64,000 nt of DNA. It comes from Arcobacteraceae bacterium (lineage in GTDB: Bacteria > Campylobacterota > Campylobacteria > Campylobacterales > Arcobacteraceae). The notes beneath the pieces are model-generated. The model ran no database searches and had not been told where the DNA came from. It worked only from the letters and a program-made list of their open reading frames with translations. Position numbers and translations under genes: made by a program. The stretch lies in contig JAGLOP010000002.1 in the NCBI GenBank assembly GCA_023138835.1, positions 124,001-188,000 of the forward strand. The letters run 5' to 3'. Below are positions 1 to 8,847 of this stretch, in pieces; within the stretch, counting starts at the first letter, position 1, and each line of letters opens with the position of its first letter.

Positions 1-1
1 G

Positions 2-283
2 CTTAATATGCATATAGCTGCATCTTTTAATAAAAAAATATTTGCGATATTTGGACCAACTATTTTAGATACATGGTCACCTTGGTGTAATGAGTTACAA
101 ACGAATACCTCTATAAATACTCAAAAGCAAACTTATGGTAATATAACTATATTTCAAGCAAATATGCCTTGCGTAGCTTGTGGATTGGCTGGATGCGATG
201 ATAAGCACGGAAGAAGTGATTGTTTATATGAGATATCACCTGAAATGATTTTTGAAGAGGTTAAAAATTGTATAATAAAATAA
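2..283 (+). CDS. Glycosyltransferase family 9 (heptosyltransferase-like), 3' part only
   Basis: The reading frame is open from the left edge (codons from base 2), so this is the C-terminal end of a gene that starts outside the window. The visible part begins with LNMHIAAS, the usual 'GxMHxAAA' donor-site segment of GT9 ADP-heptose:LPS heptosyltransferases, followed by 'AIFGPT'. It then has a cysteine-rich tail (CVACGLAGCDDKHGRSDCL) of the kind seen at the end of WaaF/WaaC-type enzymes. Its stop lies inside the next gene, so the two are translationally coupled. It is probably a core-oligosaccharide heptosyltransferase acting at the inner membrane; the exact acceptor cannot be told from this fragment. 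Confidence 0.8.
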   Translation, partial: LNMHIAASFNKKIFAIFGPTILDTWSPWCNELQTNTSINTQKQTYGNITIFQANMPCVACGLAGCDDKHGRSDCLYEISPEMIFEEVKNCIIK

Positions 284-1017
284 GTGTAACAATCCTTACA
301 AAAGATTCAACAAAATATATTAAAGAGTGTTTAGAAGCTTTAGTAAGATTTGATGAAGTTATTATACTTGACAACGGCTCTACTGATGATACTATGGAAA
401 AAGCAAAGAACTTTAAAAATGTAAAAATTTATGAAAATGAATTTATAGGTTTTGGAGCATTAAAGAATTTGGTGATTTCAAAAGCTGCAAACAGTTGGAT
501 TTTCTCTGTAGATAGCGATGAGATAATAAGCACAGAATTAGTTGAAGAGATTTTGACTTTAGATTTAGATAACACAAAAGTATATTCTATTTTAAGAGAT
601 AATTATTATAATAAAAAATTAGTAAAATGTTGTGGCTGGGATAATGATTTTGTAAATAGACTTTTCAATAAAAATACTACAAAATTCAATGAAAAACAAG
701 TCCATGAAAGCTTAATTTTAAATGATAATATCAAATTGGAGAAGTTAAAAAACAGTTTTAAACACTACTCTTTTGATGAGGCTTCACAGCTGCTTCACAA
801 GATGGATAAATACTCAACACTTTATGCGTCAGAGCATAAAGGTATTAAATCATCATCACCGGCAAAAGCACTTTTTAGAAGTATGTTTTCTTTTATTAAA
901 AATTATTTCTTTCAAAAAGGTTTTTTATGTGGTTACGAGGGATTGATAATCTCCATTTCAAATGCAAATGGTGTTTTTTATAAATATATAAAATTGTATG
1001 AAGAGAATAAGAAATAG
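268..1017 (+). CDS. GT2 glycosyltransferase, WaaE/KdtX-like LPS core transferase
   Basis: The 249-residue protein has a GT-A fold start (VTILTKDSTKYIKECLEAL), DNGSTDDT at about 36-43 and a metal-binding VDSDE near 80-85. It also has the 'VNRLFN...VHESL' region typical of WaaE-type beta-1,4-glucosyltransferases of the LPS inner core. The start is a TTG at 268, supported by GAAGAGG at 254-260 and by overlap with the end of the preceding gene. It lies in an unbroken plus-strand glycosyltransferase operon. Transfer of a hexose to the lipid A-core is the likely job, but the specific sugar is inference. Confidence 0.8.
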   Translation: MYNKISVTILTKDSTKYIKECLEALVRFDEVIILDNGSTDDTMEKAKNFKNVKIYENEFIGFGALKNLVISKAANSWIFSVDSDEIISTELVEEILTLDLDNTKVYSILRDNYYNKKLVKCCGWDNDFVNRLFNKNTTKFNEKQVHESLILNDNIKLEKLKNSFKHYSFDEASQLLHKMDKYSTLYASEHKGIKSSSPAKALFRSMFSFIKNYFFQKGFLCGYEGLIISISNANGVFYKYIKLYEENKK

Positions 1018-1803
1018 ATGACCTGCAGCCTTATTATTACAACTTACAACTGGAAAGAAGCTTTAGAGTTAGTAATAATCAGCGCTTTAAATCAAAGTGA
1101 ATTACCTAATGAGATAATTATAGCTGATGATGGAAGCAATGAAGATACAAAGCAGTTAATAGAAAACTTTGCTGTAAATTCATCAATACCAATTATTCAC
1201 TCTTGGCAAGAAGATGATGGATTTAGAGCTGCAAAAAGTAGGAATAAAGCTATATCTAAAGCACAAAGTGAATATATAGTACTCATTGATGGAGATATAA
1301 TTCTTCATAAAGATTTTATAAAAGAACATAAGATAAATGCAAAAGAAAACTTTTTTATTCAAGGAAGTAGAGTTTTAATAAATGAGCAAAAAAGTAAAGA
1401 AGTTTTAGCAGATAAACAAACTATTTTTACTTTTTGGGATAATGGTTTACAAAATAGAAAAAATGCGATTCATTGTGATATTTTATCTTTTATTTTCTCT
1501 AATAAAAAAGATAATCTAAAAGGGATAAAAACTTGTAATATGTCATTTTACAAAGCTGATTGTTTAAAAGTAAATGGCTTTAACGAGGACTTTATAGGTT
1601 GGGGCAGGGAAGATAGTGAATTTGTGGTTAGACTTTTAAACACTGGTGTTCATAGACAAAATATTAGATTTAATTGTATCATTTATCATATTTGGCATAA
1701 TGAAAATACAAGAGATAGTTTAAAAGTAAATGATGAGATGTTAAATAATGCTATTAACAATAAAGTCCAATGGTGTGATAATGGGATAGATAAATACAGA
1801 TGA
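1018..1803 (+). CDS. GT2 glycosyltransferase with galactosyltransferase-type C-terminal region
   Basis: The start codon directly abuts the previous stop. The N-terminal nucleotide-sugar fold has IITTYN, IADDGS and the DxD-type motif LIDGDII. The C-terminal half carries 'NMSFYKADCLKVNGFNEDF' followed by GWGREDSEF, the signature of the Glyco_transf_7C/chondroitin-polymerase-like group. The 261-residue length is normal for a single-domain cytoplasmic transferase that adds one sugar to LPS or a capsule precursor. The last four bases (ATGA) overlap the start of the MBOAT gene, so all belong to one transcript. Donor and acceptor cannot be assigned. Confidence 0.8.
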   Translation: MTCSLIITTYNWKEALELVIISALNQSELPNEIIIADDGSNEDTKQLIENFAVNSSIPIIHSWQEDDGFRAAKSRNKAISKAQSEYIVLIDGDIILHKDFIKEHKINAKENFFIQGSRVLINEQKSKEVLADKQTIFTFWDNGLQNRKNAIHCDILSFIFSNKKDNLKGIKTCNMSFYKADCLKVNGFNEDFIGWGREDSEFVVRLLNTGVHRQNIRFNCIIYHIWHNENTRDSLKVNDEMLNNAINNKVQWCDNGIDKYR

Positions 1804-3257
1804 TTTTTAACTCATATGAATTTATCTTCCTATTTCTCCCTATATCATTCTTTGTATATTTTTATCTAAATAATAAAAGATTAACCCAAGCTTCTAAAGG
1901 ATGGCTGGTATTTAGTAGTTTATTTTTCTACAGCTGGTGGAATATAATATATCTACCTTTAATATTAAGTTCAATGCTTTTCAATTTTGTAATAGGTACA
2001 TCTTTAAGCAAAAATAATATAACTCAAAAAATTAGTAAACAACAACTTTTAGGTATTGGTATAATAGGTAATCTTTTATTACTAGGATATTTTAAATATT
2101 CAGACTTTTTTATATCAAATGTAAATTATCTATCTAATTCAAATATACTATTACTAGAACTAGCCTTACCTTTAGCTATATCATTCTTCACTTTCCAACA
2201 AATAGCATATTTAGTAGATAGTTATAGAGTAGAAACTAAAGAATATGACTTCTTAAATTATGCAGTATTTGTAACATTTTTTCCTCAATTAATAGCAGGA
2301 CCAATAGTTCATCATAAAGAGATGATGCCACAGTTTGCAAATGCTAAAAATAAAATAAAAAACTATAGAAATATAGCCTTAGGATTATTTATATTTTCAA
2401 TAGGATTATTTAAAAAAGTAGTAATTGCAGATAATTTAGCTTTATGGGCAAATACTGGTTTTGATATTGTAGATACTTTAACCGTATTTGAAGCATGGAT
2501 TACATCTCTATCTTATACTTTTCAATTATATTTTGATTTCTCAGGCTATACTGATATGGCAATAGGTGCTGCTCTTTTATTCAATATTAAATTACCAATA
2601 AACTTTAATAGTCCATATAAAGCAACCAATATACAAGACTTTTGGAGAAGATGGCATATTACATTATCAAGATTTTTAAAAGATTATGTATATATACCTC
2701 TTGGAGGAAATAAAAAAGGTAAATTCAGAACTTACAATAATCTAATGGCTACTTTTATAATAGGTGGACTTTGGCATGGAGCTGGATGGACATTTATTTT
2801 TTGGGGTTTTCTTCATGGAATTGCTTTAGTAATACACAGAGTTTGGAGTAGTGTAGGTTTTAAATTAAATTCTATTATTGCTTGGTTTATCACTTTTAAT
2901 TTTATTAATATATCTTGGGTATTCTTTAGAGCTAAAGAGTGGGAAGATGCAATAAAAGTTTTAAAGGGAATGTTTTCAGGAGATATGATTATTTCACATA
3001 GTTGGATCGATAAATTTGAATTTTTAAAAGAATTTGGCTTTACTGCTGGATTTTGGTCATATAATCTTGGAAATGGAGAAAAAGCAATATACTTTATTTT
3101 CGTTTCTTTTATTATTGCTATTTTTCTAAAAAATAGTATGAAGTTAAAAGATAATTTCAAAACTAACTATATAAGTTTTTTATTTACATCATTAATTTTT
3201 GTAGTTGCATTATCAAACTTAACTACAATTACAGAATTTTTATATTTTAATTTTTAA
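1800..3257 (+). CDS. MBOAT family O-acyltransferase (AlgI/DltB-like)
   Basis: This 485-residue polytopic membrane protein has the MBOAT core: 'FPQLIAGPIVHHKEMMPQF', then DFWRRWHITLSRFLKDYVYI and PLGGNKKG, then GGLWHGAGWTFIFWGFLHG. His326 in LWHG corresponds to the proposed catalytic histidine of AlgI/DltB enzymes, and His339 is also conserved. These proteins pass an acyl (often acetyl) group across the inner membrane to a periplasmic partner that modifies a polysaccharide. The next gene encodes a membrane-anchored protein with a GTSRM motif and is the likely partner. The gene sits inside the LPS glycosyltransferase operon, so O-acylation of LPS sugars is the natural inference. Confidence 0.9.
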   Translation: MIFNSYEFIFLFLPISFFVYFYLNNKRLTQASKGWLVFSSLFFYSWWNIIYLPLILSSMLFNFVIGTSLSKNNITQKISKQQLLGIGIIGNLLLLGYFKYSDFFISNVNYLSNSNILLLELALPLAISFFTFQQIAYLVDSYRVETKEYDFLNYAVFVTFFPQLIAGPIVHHKEMMPQFANAKNKIKNYRNIALGLFIFSIGLFKKVVIADNLALWANTGFDIVDTLTVFEAWITSLSYTFQLYFDFSGYTDMAIGAALLFNIKLPINFNSPYKATNIQDFWRRWHITLSRFLKDYVYIPLGGNKKGKFRTYNNLMATFIIGGLWHGAGWTFIFWGFLHGIALVIHRVWSSVGFKLNSIIAWFITFNFINISWVFFRAKEWEDAIKVLKGMFSGDMIISHSWIDKFEFLKEFGFTAGFWSYNLGNGEKAIYFIFVSFIIAIFLKNSMKLKDNFKTNYISFLFTSLIFVVALSNLTTITEFLYFNF

Positions 3258-3266
3258 GGCAATCAA

Positions 3267-4304
3267 ATGAATCCAAAGAAATGGTTAATAAGTTTTTTTC
3301 TTTTAACAGTATTTTTAATATTATCAGTTATAAGTTTTAACTATAGTATTGATCCATATGGATACCAAAGTAGAAATAATAAATATATGAAAAATTTATC
3401 TGAAGTTAGTAAAACAACTATATTACATAATAGGATTATATCTGATGGCTATTATTATTTAATTGGTACCTCTAGAATGGTAAGAGTAGATCCATCTTAT
3501 GTTGAAAAAACATCTACTAAAAAAACACATAATATTCATATTGATGGTTCAACACTAAAGGAAAACTATTTATTAGCAAAATATGTTAAAAATAAAGATA
3601 AAAATTTTCTTTATGGTTTTGATGCTTTTTCATTTAATAAAAGTCGATTAGAATATGCAGAAATTAAAAATAGATACAATACATATAAAAAAGAATTATC
3701 TTCAAGTCCAAATTTGTTTACACAGTATTTTAATGCTGAATTACTTTCTGCATCAATAAAACATAAAAAATATATTAGAAAGAATAAAGATTTTTATGAA
3801 AACTTTAAAACTGAAAATAAATACAACTATCAATATTCACTTGAATCTGTAAATAATGATAAAGGATATGATAATAAACAATTAAAGAAAAATTTTACAA
3901 ATTATAAAGGTTATTCAGAGGAGGAAGTAATTAAACTTGCTAAACTTGCGACAAAAAATGATAAGTTTATTATTTTTCCTAAGCACTATTATAACTATAT
4001 ATTATTTAATAAATATCAAAATATAAATAAACAATACTTAAATGCAATTAGAATACTTGTAAATAATACAAAAGCTGAAGTTTGGTCTTTTTATCAAATT
4101 AATGATATTACAATGAATTCAGATAATTTTGATGGATATGGTTGGCATTTTAAACCAAAAATTGCTAATATGATTTTTAAAAGAATTTTTACTCTTAATA
4201 AAAGTAATAAACAGAATGATTTTGGCATTTTATTAACAAGTAAAAATATTGATACTTATTTAAATACATTAACACATCAAATACAAGGCTTAAATATTGA
4301 GTAA
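3267..4304 (+). CDS. Membrane-anchored protein, probable partner of the MBOAT acyltransferase
   Basis: The 345-residue protein has one N-terminal membrane anchor (about residues 8-27) and the rest is predicted to be periplasmic. After YSIDPYGYQ comes YLIGTSRMVRVDP, matching the G[TS]SR nucleophile block of DltD/AlgJ-like and other SGNH-type partners of MBOAT proteins. Near the C terminus, NFDGYGWHF could supply the Asp/His of such a site. It starts nine bases after the MBOAT gene, which supports a two-gene acyl-transfer module. The family assignment rests on motif pattern and context only; full homology was not tested. Confidence 0.6.
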   Translation: MNPKKWLISFFLLTVFLILSVISFNYSIDPYGYQSRNNKYMKNLSEVSKTTILHNRIISDGYYYLIGTSRMVRVDPSYVEKTSTKKTHNIHIDGSTLKENYLLAKYVKNKDKNFLYGFDAFSFNKSRLEYAEIKNRYNTYKKELSSSPNLFTQYFNAELLSASIKHKKYIRKNKDFYENFKTENKYNYQYSLESVNNDKGYDNKQLKKNFTNYKGYSEEEVIKLAKLATKNDKFIIFPKHYYNYILFNKYQNINKQYLNAIRILVNNTKAEVWSFYQINDITMNSDNFDGYGWHFKPKIANMIFKRIFTLNKSNKQNDFGILLTSKNIDTYLNTLTHQIQGLNIE

Positions 4305-5379
4305 AAAAATAAAAGCAAAATTATTAAAGTACTTAACTAGAAAAAAAACTATTAGTTTTAATTTAAAAGATACTAAAAAGATTTTATTTATAAGATATGA
4401 TAGAATAGGGGATATGGTTATTACTACACCTGTATTTAGAGAATTGAAACAAGCTTATCCAAACATTGAAATATCTGTCTTGGCTAGTAATACAAATAAA
4501 GATATTTTATTAAATAATCCCTATGTCAATAAAGTATATACAAATCATAAAAATGAATTTTTAAACGATTTTAGTACTTTACTTAAGTTACGAAAAGAAA
4601 ATTTTGATGTGGCAGTTGAATTTGACCATTCAGTTATACCGCATGCAATCTTACGACTTAAAATTATAAATCCTAAAAAAATTATTTCAGTACATAAAGA
4701 TGGGCGATATGGAGTGAATGGTGAAGAGTTAGAAATGTATGACTTTTATACACCGGCGTCTAAAGAGAGCCATTTTAGAGATATTTGGTTAGATACTTTA
4801 CAACCTTTTGATATTAATTCAACTTCAAATAAATATGATATTTTTTATACTAAAGAACAAGGACAAGCAGCAAAAAACTTTGTGAATCAATTTAGAGACA
4901 AAACCAAAATAGGTATAAACTTAGAGGGTGCAGTTAAAGGTAAACAAATAAAAAAGAAAGAACTTTATAAAATTTGCCAAAAACTTTATGAAAATAATCA
5001 AAATATACAAATTATAATTTTAACTACACCAAATAAAAAACAGCAAGTTGATGGTATAATATCAGATATGAAAATGGATTTTATAACATCTTCGTATATT
5101 ACGAAATCTATTTTGGATGTAGCCGCTTTAATTGATAATCTTGATTTAATAATCACGCCGGATACATCAATAGTTCATATTGCAGCTGCATTTGATAAAC
5201 CGATAGTTACGATACATGAGAATAATAAAGACAGCTATAGATTATTTGCGCCAACAAGTACTTTGAATAAAACAGTTTTTGCTAAAAGTAAAAATGGACT
5301 AGATGGCTATAAAGTAGATGATGTTATAGAATACAGTTTAGAATTTATAGAAAAGATTAATAAGGAAAAATATGAATAG
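4297..5379 (+). CDS. GT9 glycosyltransferase (ADP-heptose:LPS heptosyltransferase family)
   Basis: The 360-residue GT-B protein has 'KKILFIRYDRIGDMVITTPV' at about 28-47, the classic GT9 N-terminal signature with acceptor-side Asp. In the C-terminal domain are INLEGA and 'LIITPDTSIVHIAAAF', the ADP-heptose-binding segment. Translation starts at TTG 4297 inside the end of the upstream gene (8-base overlap), with AAGG at 4285-4288 as a possible ribosome-binding site. It is one of several GT9 members in this operon and the sugar it transfers cannot be inferred from sequence. Confidence 0.85.
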   Translation: MSKKIKAKLLKYLTRKKTISFNLKDTKKILFIRYDRIGDMVITTPVFRELKQAYPNIEISVLASNTNKDILLNNPYVNKVYTNHKNEFLNDFSTLLKLRKENFDVAVEFDHSVIPHAILRLKIINPKKIISVHKDGRYGVNGEELEMYDFYTPASKESHFRDIWLDTLQPFDINSTSNKYDIFYTKEQGQAAKNFVNQFRDKTKIGINLEGAVKGKQIKKKELYKICQKLYENNQNIQIIILTTPNKKQQVDGIISDMKMDFITSSYITKSILDVAALIDNLDLIITPDTSIVHIAAAFDKPIVTIHENNKDSYRLFAPTSTLNKTVFAKSKNGLDGYKVDDVIEYSLEFIEKINKEKYE

Positions 5380-6178
5380 TGCTGATTTAAAATATCTTAT
5401 AAGGTCAGGTTCTTTTAAGTTTATGAAAGATCGAACAAACAAATCTCATAGTTTAGAAAGTTATTATTATATGGGGAAGCCAGTATATTACCGTACAAGT
5501 ACCAGTGATATGATGATTATTCATGAGATTTTACTTAAAAAAGATTATAAAGCAGAGTATTGGTTACCTAAGGAGATTGAGCCAGAAGTTATATTAGATA
5601 TTGGTGGCAATATTGGTATTACATCAATTTATCTTACTAATAGATTTCCAAATGCTAAAATATTTACTTTTGAGCCAGTACCACAAAACTTTGAGATTTT
5701 AAAAAAGAATACTGAACAATATAAAAATATAAAAATCTTTAATGTTGGACTAGGGTCCCAAGATGGTAGTTTTGATATATTTATGAGCGAAGATAGTGAT
5801 AACTTTGGAGGAGCTTCTTTATATATAGAAGCTGGTGGAGTTAATACTGATACAAAAGTAACTTGTCAAATAAGAAATGCAAATGATATATTAGCTGAAA
5901 TTGGAGTATCAAATATTGATCTACTTAAAATTGATACAGAAGGTGCTGAATATGATATTTTAATGAGTATTGATAAAGAATTATTAAAACAAGTTAAATG
6001 GATTACAGGAGAACTACACGGTTATAAAGATTTTGAACTTTTGAATTATTTAGAAAGTTTAGATTTTAGTATAGGTATGAAAAAAGCTCTTGATAATAGA
6101 TTATTTATGTTTCATTGTGCCAAACAAAATGTAATAGATAAGCTTAGTAAAAAAGATAAAAAGAATTTAATTAAATAA
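5372..6178 (+). CDS. FkbM family SAM-dependent methyltransferase
   Basis: The 268-residue protein has SAM motif I 'VILDIGGNIGITSIYL' (about 69-84), the acidic motif II FTFEPVPQNFEIL and the FkbM-typical 'LLKIDTEGAEYDIL'. Such enzymes O-methylate sugars or polyketides, and in LPS clusters they usually cap or decorate a sugar hydroxyl. It overlaps the preceding GT9 gene by eight bases, so it is part of the LPS operon. Substrate unknown. Confidence 0.85.
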   Translation: MNSADLKYLIRSGSFKFMKDRTNKSHSLESYYYMGKPVYYRTSTSDMMIIHEILLKKDYKAEYWLPKEIEPEVILDIGGNIGITSIYLTNRFPNAKIFTFEPVPQNFEILKKNTEQYKNIKIFNVGLGSQDGSFDIFMSEDSDNFGGASLYIEAGGVNTDTKVTCQIRNANDILAEIGVSNIDLLKIDTEGAEYDILMSIDKELLKQVKWITGELHGYKDFELLNYLESLDFSIGMKKALDNRLFMFHCAKQNVIDKLSKKDKKNLIK

Positions 6179-6200
6179 TTTTATACAAGGAATACAACTA

Positions 6201-6911
6201 GTGGAAAATGAAAATTATGAACAATGGAAAGACTGGGATAAAAATAACTTTGCTATTACATCAAATCATGAAAGAGCATATTTTAATGAAATACTCAAGT
6301 CTTTTAATCTAAATGACAAAATAAATATTTTAGAAATAGGTTTTGGAAATGGTTCATTTTTAGGATTTGCAAATGAACAAGGATGGAATGTGACTGGTAT
6401 TGAAGTTATACCTGAACTTTTAAAAAGAGCAAAAGACAATGGCTTCGAAGTTTTTAATAATATTGAAGAAATAACAACTGATAATCAATTTGATTTAATT
6501 GTTATGTTTGATGTTTTGGAACATATAGAACAAGATAAAATTATTTATTTTTTTAACTTATTATCTAAATATTTAGATGATAAAGGTTCAATTATACTAA
6601 GGGTACCAAATGGTACTAGTCCATTTGGCTTATCAAATCAATATGGGGATGTTACGCATTGTACTGTTGTTACAGATGCAAAATTAAATTATTGGACCAA
6701 ATATTCTAAATTATATGTTAATTATATTAATGGAGATATATATCCTTTTATTTACAAGCATAATTTAAAAAAAGCCTTTTCAAAGATATTAAAACATATT
6801 TTACATGCTATAAGTGAAAAAATAGTAAGATGGGTATATGCTCCTCAACCAAAAGGTGTGTTGTCATCAAATTTATTTGCTATATTAAAAAAGTATAAAG
6901 AAGAGAAATAA
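6201..6911 (+). CDS. Class I SAM-dependent methyltransferase
   Basis: The 236-residue enzyme has motif I ILEIGFGNGSFLGFA (about 44-58), VTGIEVIPELLKRA as motif II, and 'FDLIVMFDVLEHI' followed by GSIILRVPNG. This matches the Methyltransf_11/23 type found in surface-polysaccharide clusters. GTG at 6201 is used as start because CAAGGA (6186-6191) sits nine bases upstream, and the nearby ATG at 6208 is out of frame. It may methylate a sugar or a phosphate-linked group on LPS; the exact target is unknown. Confidence 0.8.
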   Translation: MENENYEQWKDWDKNNFAITSNHERAYFNEILKSFNLNDKINILEIGFGNGSFLGFANEQGWNVTGIEVIPELLKRAKDNGFEVFNNIEEITTDNQFDLIVMFDVLEHIEQDKIIYFFNLLSKYLDDKGSIILRVPNGTSPFGLSNQYGDVTHCTVVTDAKLNYWTKYSKLYVNYINGDIYPFIYKHNLKKAFSKILKHILHAISEKIVRWVYAPQPKGVLSSNLFAILKKYKEEK

Positions 6912-6913
6912 AG

Positions 6914-7984
6914 ATGCTTAACACATTCAAAAAAACTTATACTTTACCCTTTAAGTATGATATACCGAACTATACACAAAAATATTTGGAGACAACATCT
7001 TTCCTAAAAAGATTTACAAAATTTTTTAGAAGATATTTATATATATTTTTTAATAGTCACTTATCTTTAGAACAAGATAAAATAAAAAAAGAGCAAAAAA
7101 ATATATTATGGATAAACCTTTCTGCTCCCAGTTTAGGTGATAGTTTGATGGATTTATCCAGTAGGATTTTATTGGAAGATAAAAATATTGACCTTTTTAC
7201 AGATGCAAAAAATGCTCATATTTATAAAAGTGATAAATTTTTTAATAATGTTATAACAGATACAGTAAATATACATAAAAAGAAATATGACCTGGTTATC
7301 ATTGATTCGTATGGTACTAAAAGTTTAAAAACAAAATTTACATACTTGGAAACCTTACCGTATGTTGGAATATATGGATATTACAATGGCCCGGAAGTAA
7401 ACAGAGTTCTTTACAGTTTTCATAGAATGAATCAACTTTTGGGATATATAAAAACAGAAGATGCTATTAATGACACTGCAAAATCTATTATGTATATCTC
7501 ACATAAAGAGGAGAGAATAATAGATAATATTGATTTGCCAAATAGTTTTATAACTATTGCTATAGGTGGAGAATGGGATTATCGTACATATAATAATTGG
7601 GATAAAGTGATATCTTCGATTTTAAATATTAACCCCAAACAAAATATTATTTTAATAGGCTCACAAAACGCTGAGAATGAAGCGGAAAAATTATTAAGAA
7701 AGTTTAGAAATTTTGATATCATAAGTGTCATTGCTAAATATTCTTTTGAGCAAACTGCACAGATAATTAAGAAATCAGATCTATTGCTTTGTTGTGACGG
7801 TGGTTTAATGCATGCAGCTAATGGTGTAGATACTACAATTATCCCGCTTTTTGCACATCTAACACCAAAGATGCAGTTAACAAATGCTATTAAAGCTTAT
7901 TCTATGTATGATAAAACAAATGTAAATAATATTAAAGTAGATGAAGTAATTAAGAATTATAAAAAATATTTAGAGGAAAAATAG
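6914..7984 (+). CDS. Divergent GT9-type glycosyltransferase
   Basis: The 356-residue protein has an N-terminal basic, hydrophobic segment (FFRRYLYIFFNSHL). A Rossmann start follows, ILWINLSAPSLGDSLMDL, which resembles the GT9 'RxxxxGD' region with Gly-Asp kept. The C-terminal segment 'SDLLLCCDGGLMHAANGVD' is the GT9 donor-binding motif. Two bases separate it from the methyltransferase gene and its stop abuts the next start. It is more divergent than the other GT9 members here, so its acceptor or sugar may differ. Confidence 0.75.
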   Translation: MLNTFKKTYTLPFKYDIPNYTQKYLETTSFLKRFTKFFRRYLYIFFNSHLSLEQDKIKKEQKNILWINLSAPSLGDSLMDLSSRILLEDKNIDLFTDAKNAHIYKSDKFFNNVITDTVNIHKKKYDLVIIDSYGTKSLKTKFTYLETLPYVGIYGYYNGPEVNRVLYSFHRMNQLLGYIKTEDAINDTAKSIMYISHKEERIIDNIDLPNSFITIAIGGEWDYRTYNNWDKVISSILNINPKQNIILIGSQNAENEAEKLLRKFRNFDIISVIAKYSFEQTAQIIKKSDLLLCCDGGLMHAANGVDTTIIPLFAHLTPKMQLTNAIKAYSMYDKTNVNNIKVDEVIKNYKKYLEEK

Positions 7985-8845
7985 ATGACAATTAGTGCAT
8001 TTACATTTATAAAAAATGGTGAGATTTTAGGCTATCCATTTCTACAATCAATTAAATCAATATTATCTATTGTAGATGAATTTGTAGTAAATGTCGGGGA
8101 TAGTGAAGATGATACTTTGCAGTTAATACAATCTTTAAATGATCCTAAAATCAGGATTATTCAATCAAAATGGAATGACAAGATGAAAGATCGTGGTTAT
8201 GTTTATGGTCAACAAAAAATGATAGCACAATTTAATTGTACTTCTGATTGGGCTTTTTACCTTGAGGGGGATGAAATAATTCACGAAAATGATTTACAAA
8301 AGATTAAAGACACTTGTGAGCAGTATGTTGATGACGATGATGTAGAAGCTGTTACTTTTGATTATTTTCATTTCTATGGTAATGCAAACAGTTATCTTGA
8401 TTCTCCTGCTTGGTATAGAAGAGAAGCTAGGATTATTAAAAATTCAGTACGAAGCTATGCTCCAGATGGACTTTTTTGGCTGGTACTAGAAAAAAATAAG
8501 ATAGGCAGATATCCAAATGCCGTACACAGTGGTGCTAATATGTATCATTATGGCTGGGTTAGAAGTGAAGAGCAGATGAACCTAAAATCTCAAAAAGTTC
8601 AAAAATATTGGAACAAAAAGCACAAAGCAATAGATTATAAAGAGATAGATGGGCAAATAATAAAAGAATTTAAAGGTAGTCATCCAACTATTGTAAAAGA
8701 CTGGCTGCCAAAAGTTGAAGGTTTATTTAAAGCCAATCCAGATTATAAACTTACACGAAAAGAAAAAAAACATAGAATTATGATAAAGCTTGAGAATTGG
8801 TTTGGGTTAGAATTAAGTAAAAAACACTATAAGTTGATAAAATAA
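7985..8845 (+). CDS. GT2 glycosyltransferase
   Basis: The 286-residue GT-A-like protein starts 'ISAFTFIKNGEILGYPF', keeps 'VGDSEDDTL' and has FYLEGDEIIHEND as the metal-binding block. This is the layout of a GT2 subgroup in which the usual DxD becomes EGDE. An internal YHYGWVRSEEQM region is conserved in this subgroup. GAGGAAAAATAG just upstream gives a ribosome-binding site. The protein is soluble and belongs to the LPS operon; specificity is unknown. Confidence 0.75.
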   Translation: MTISAFTFIKNGEILGYPFLQSIKSILSIVDEFVVNVGDSEDDTLQLIQSLNDPKIRIIQSKWNDKMKDRGYVYGQQKMIAQFNCTSDWAFYLEGDEIIHENDLQKIKDTCEQYVDDDDVEAVTFDYFHFYGNANSYLDSPAWYRREARIIKNSVRSYAPDGLFWLVLEKNKIGRYPNAVHSGANMYHYGWVRSEEQMNLKSQKVQKYWNKKHKAIDYKEIDGQIIKEFKGSHPTIVKDWLPKVEGLFKANPDYKLTRKEKKHRIMIKLENWFGLELSKKHYKLIK

Positions 8846-8847
8846 GT

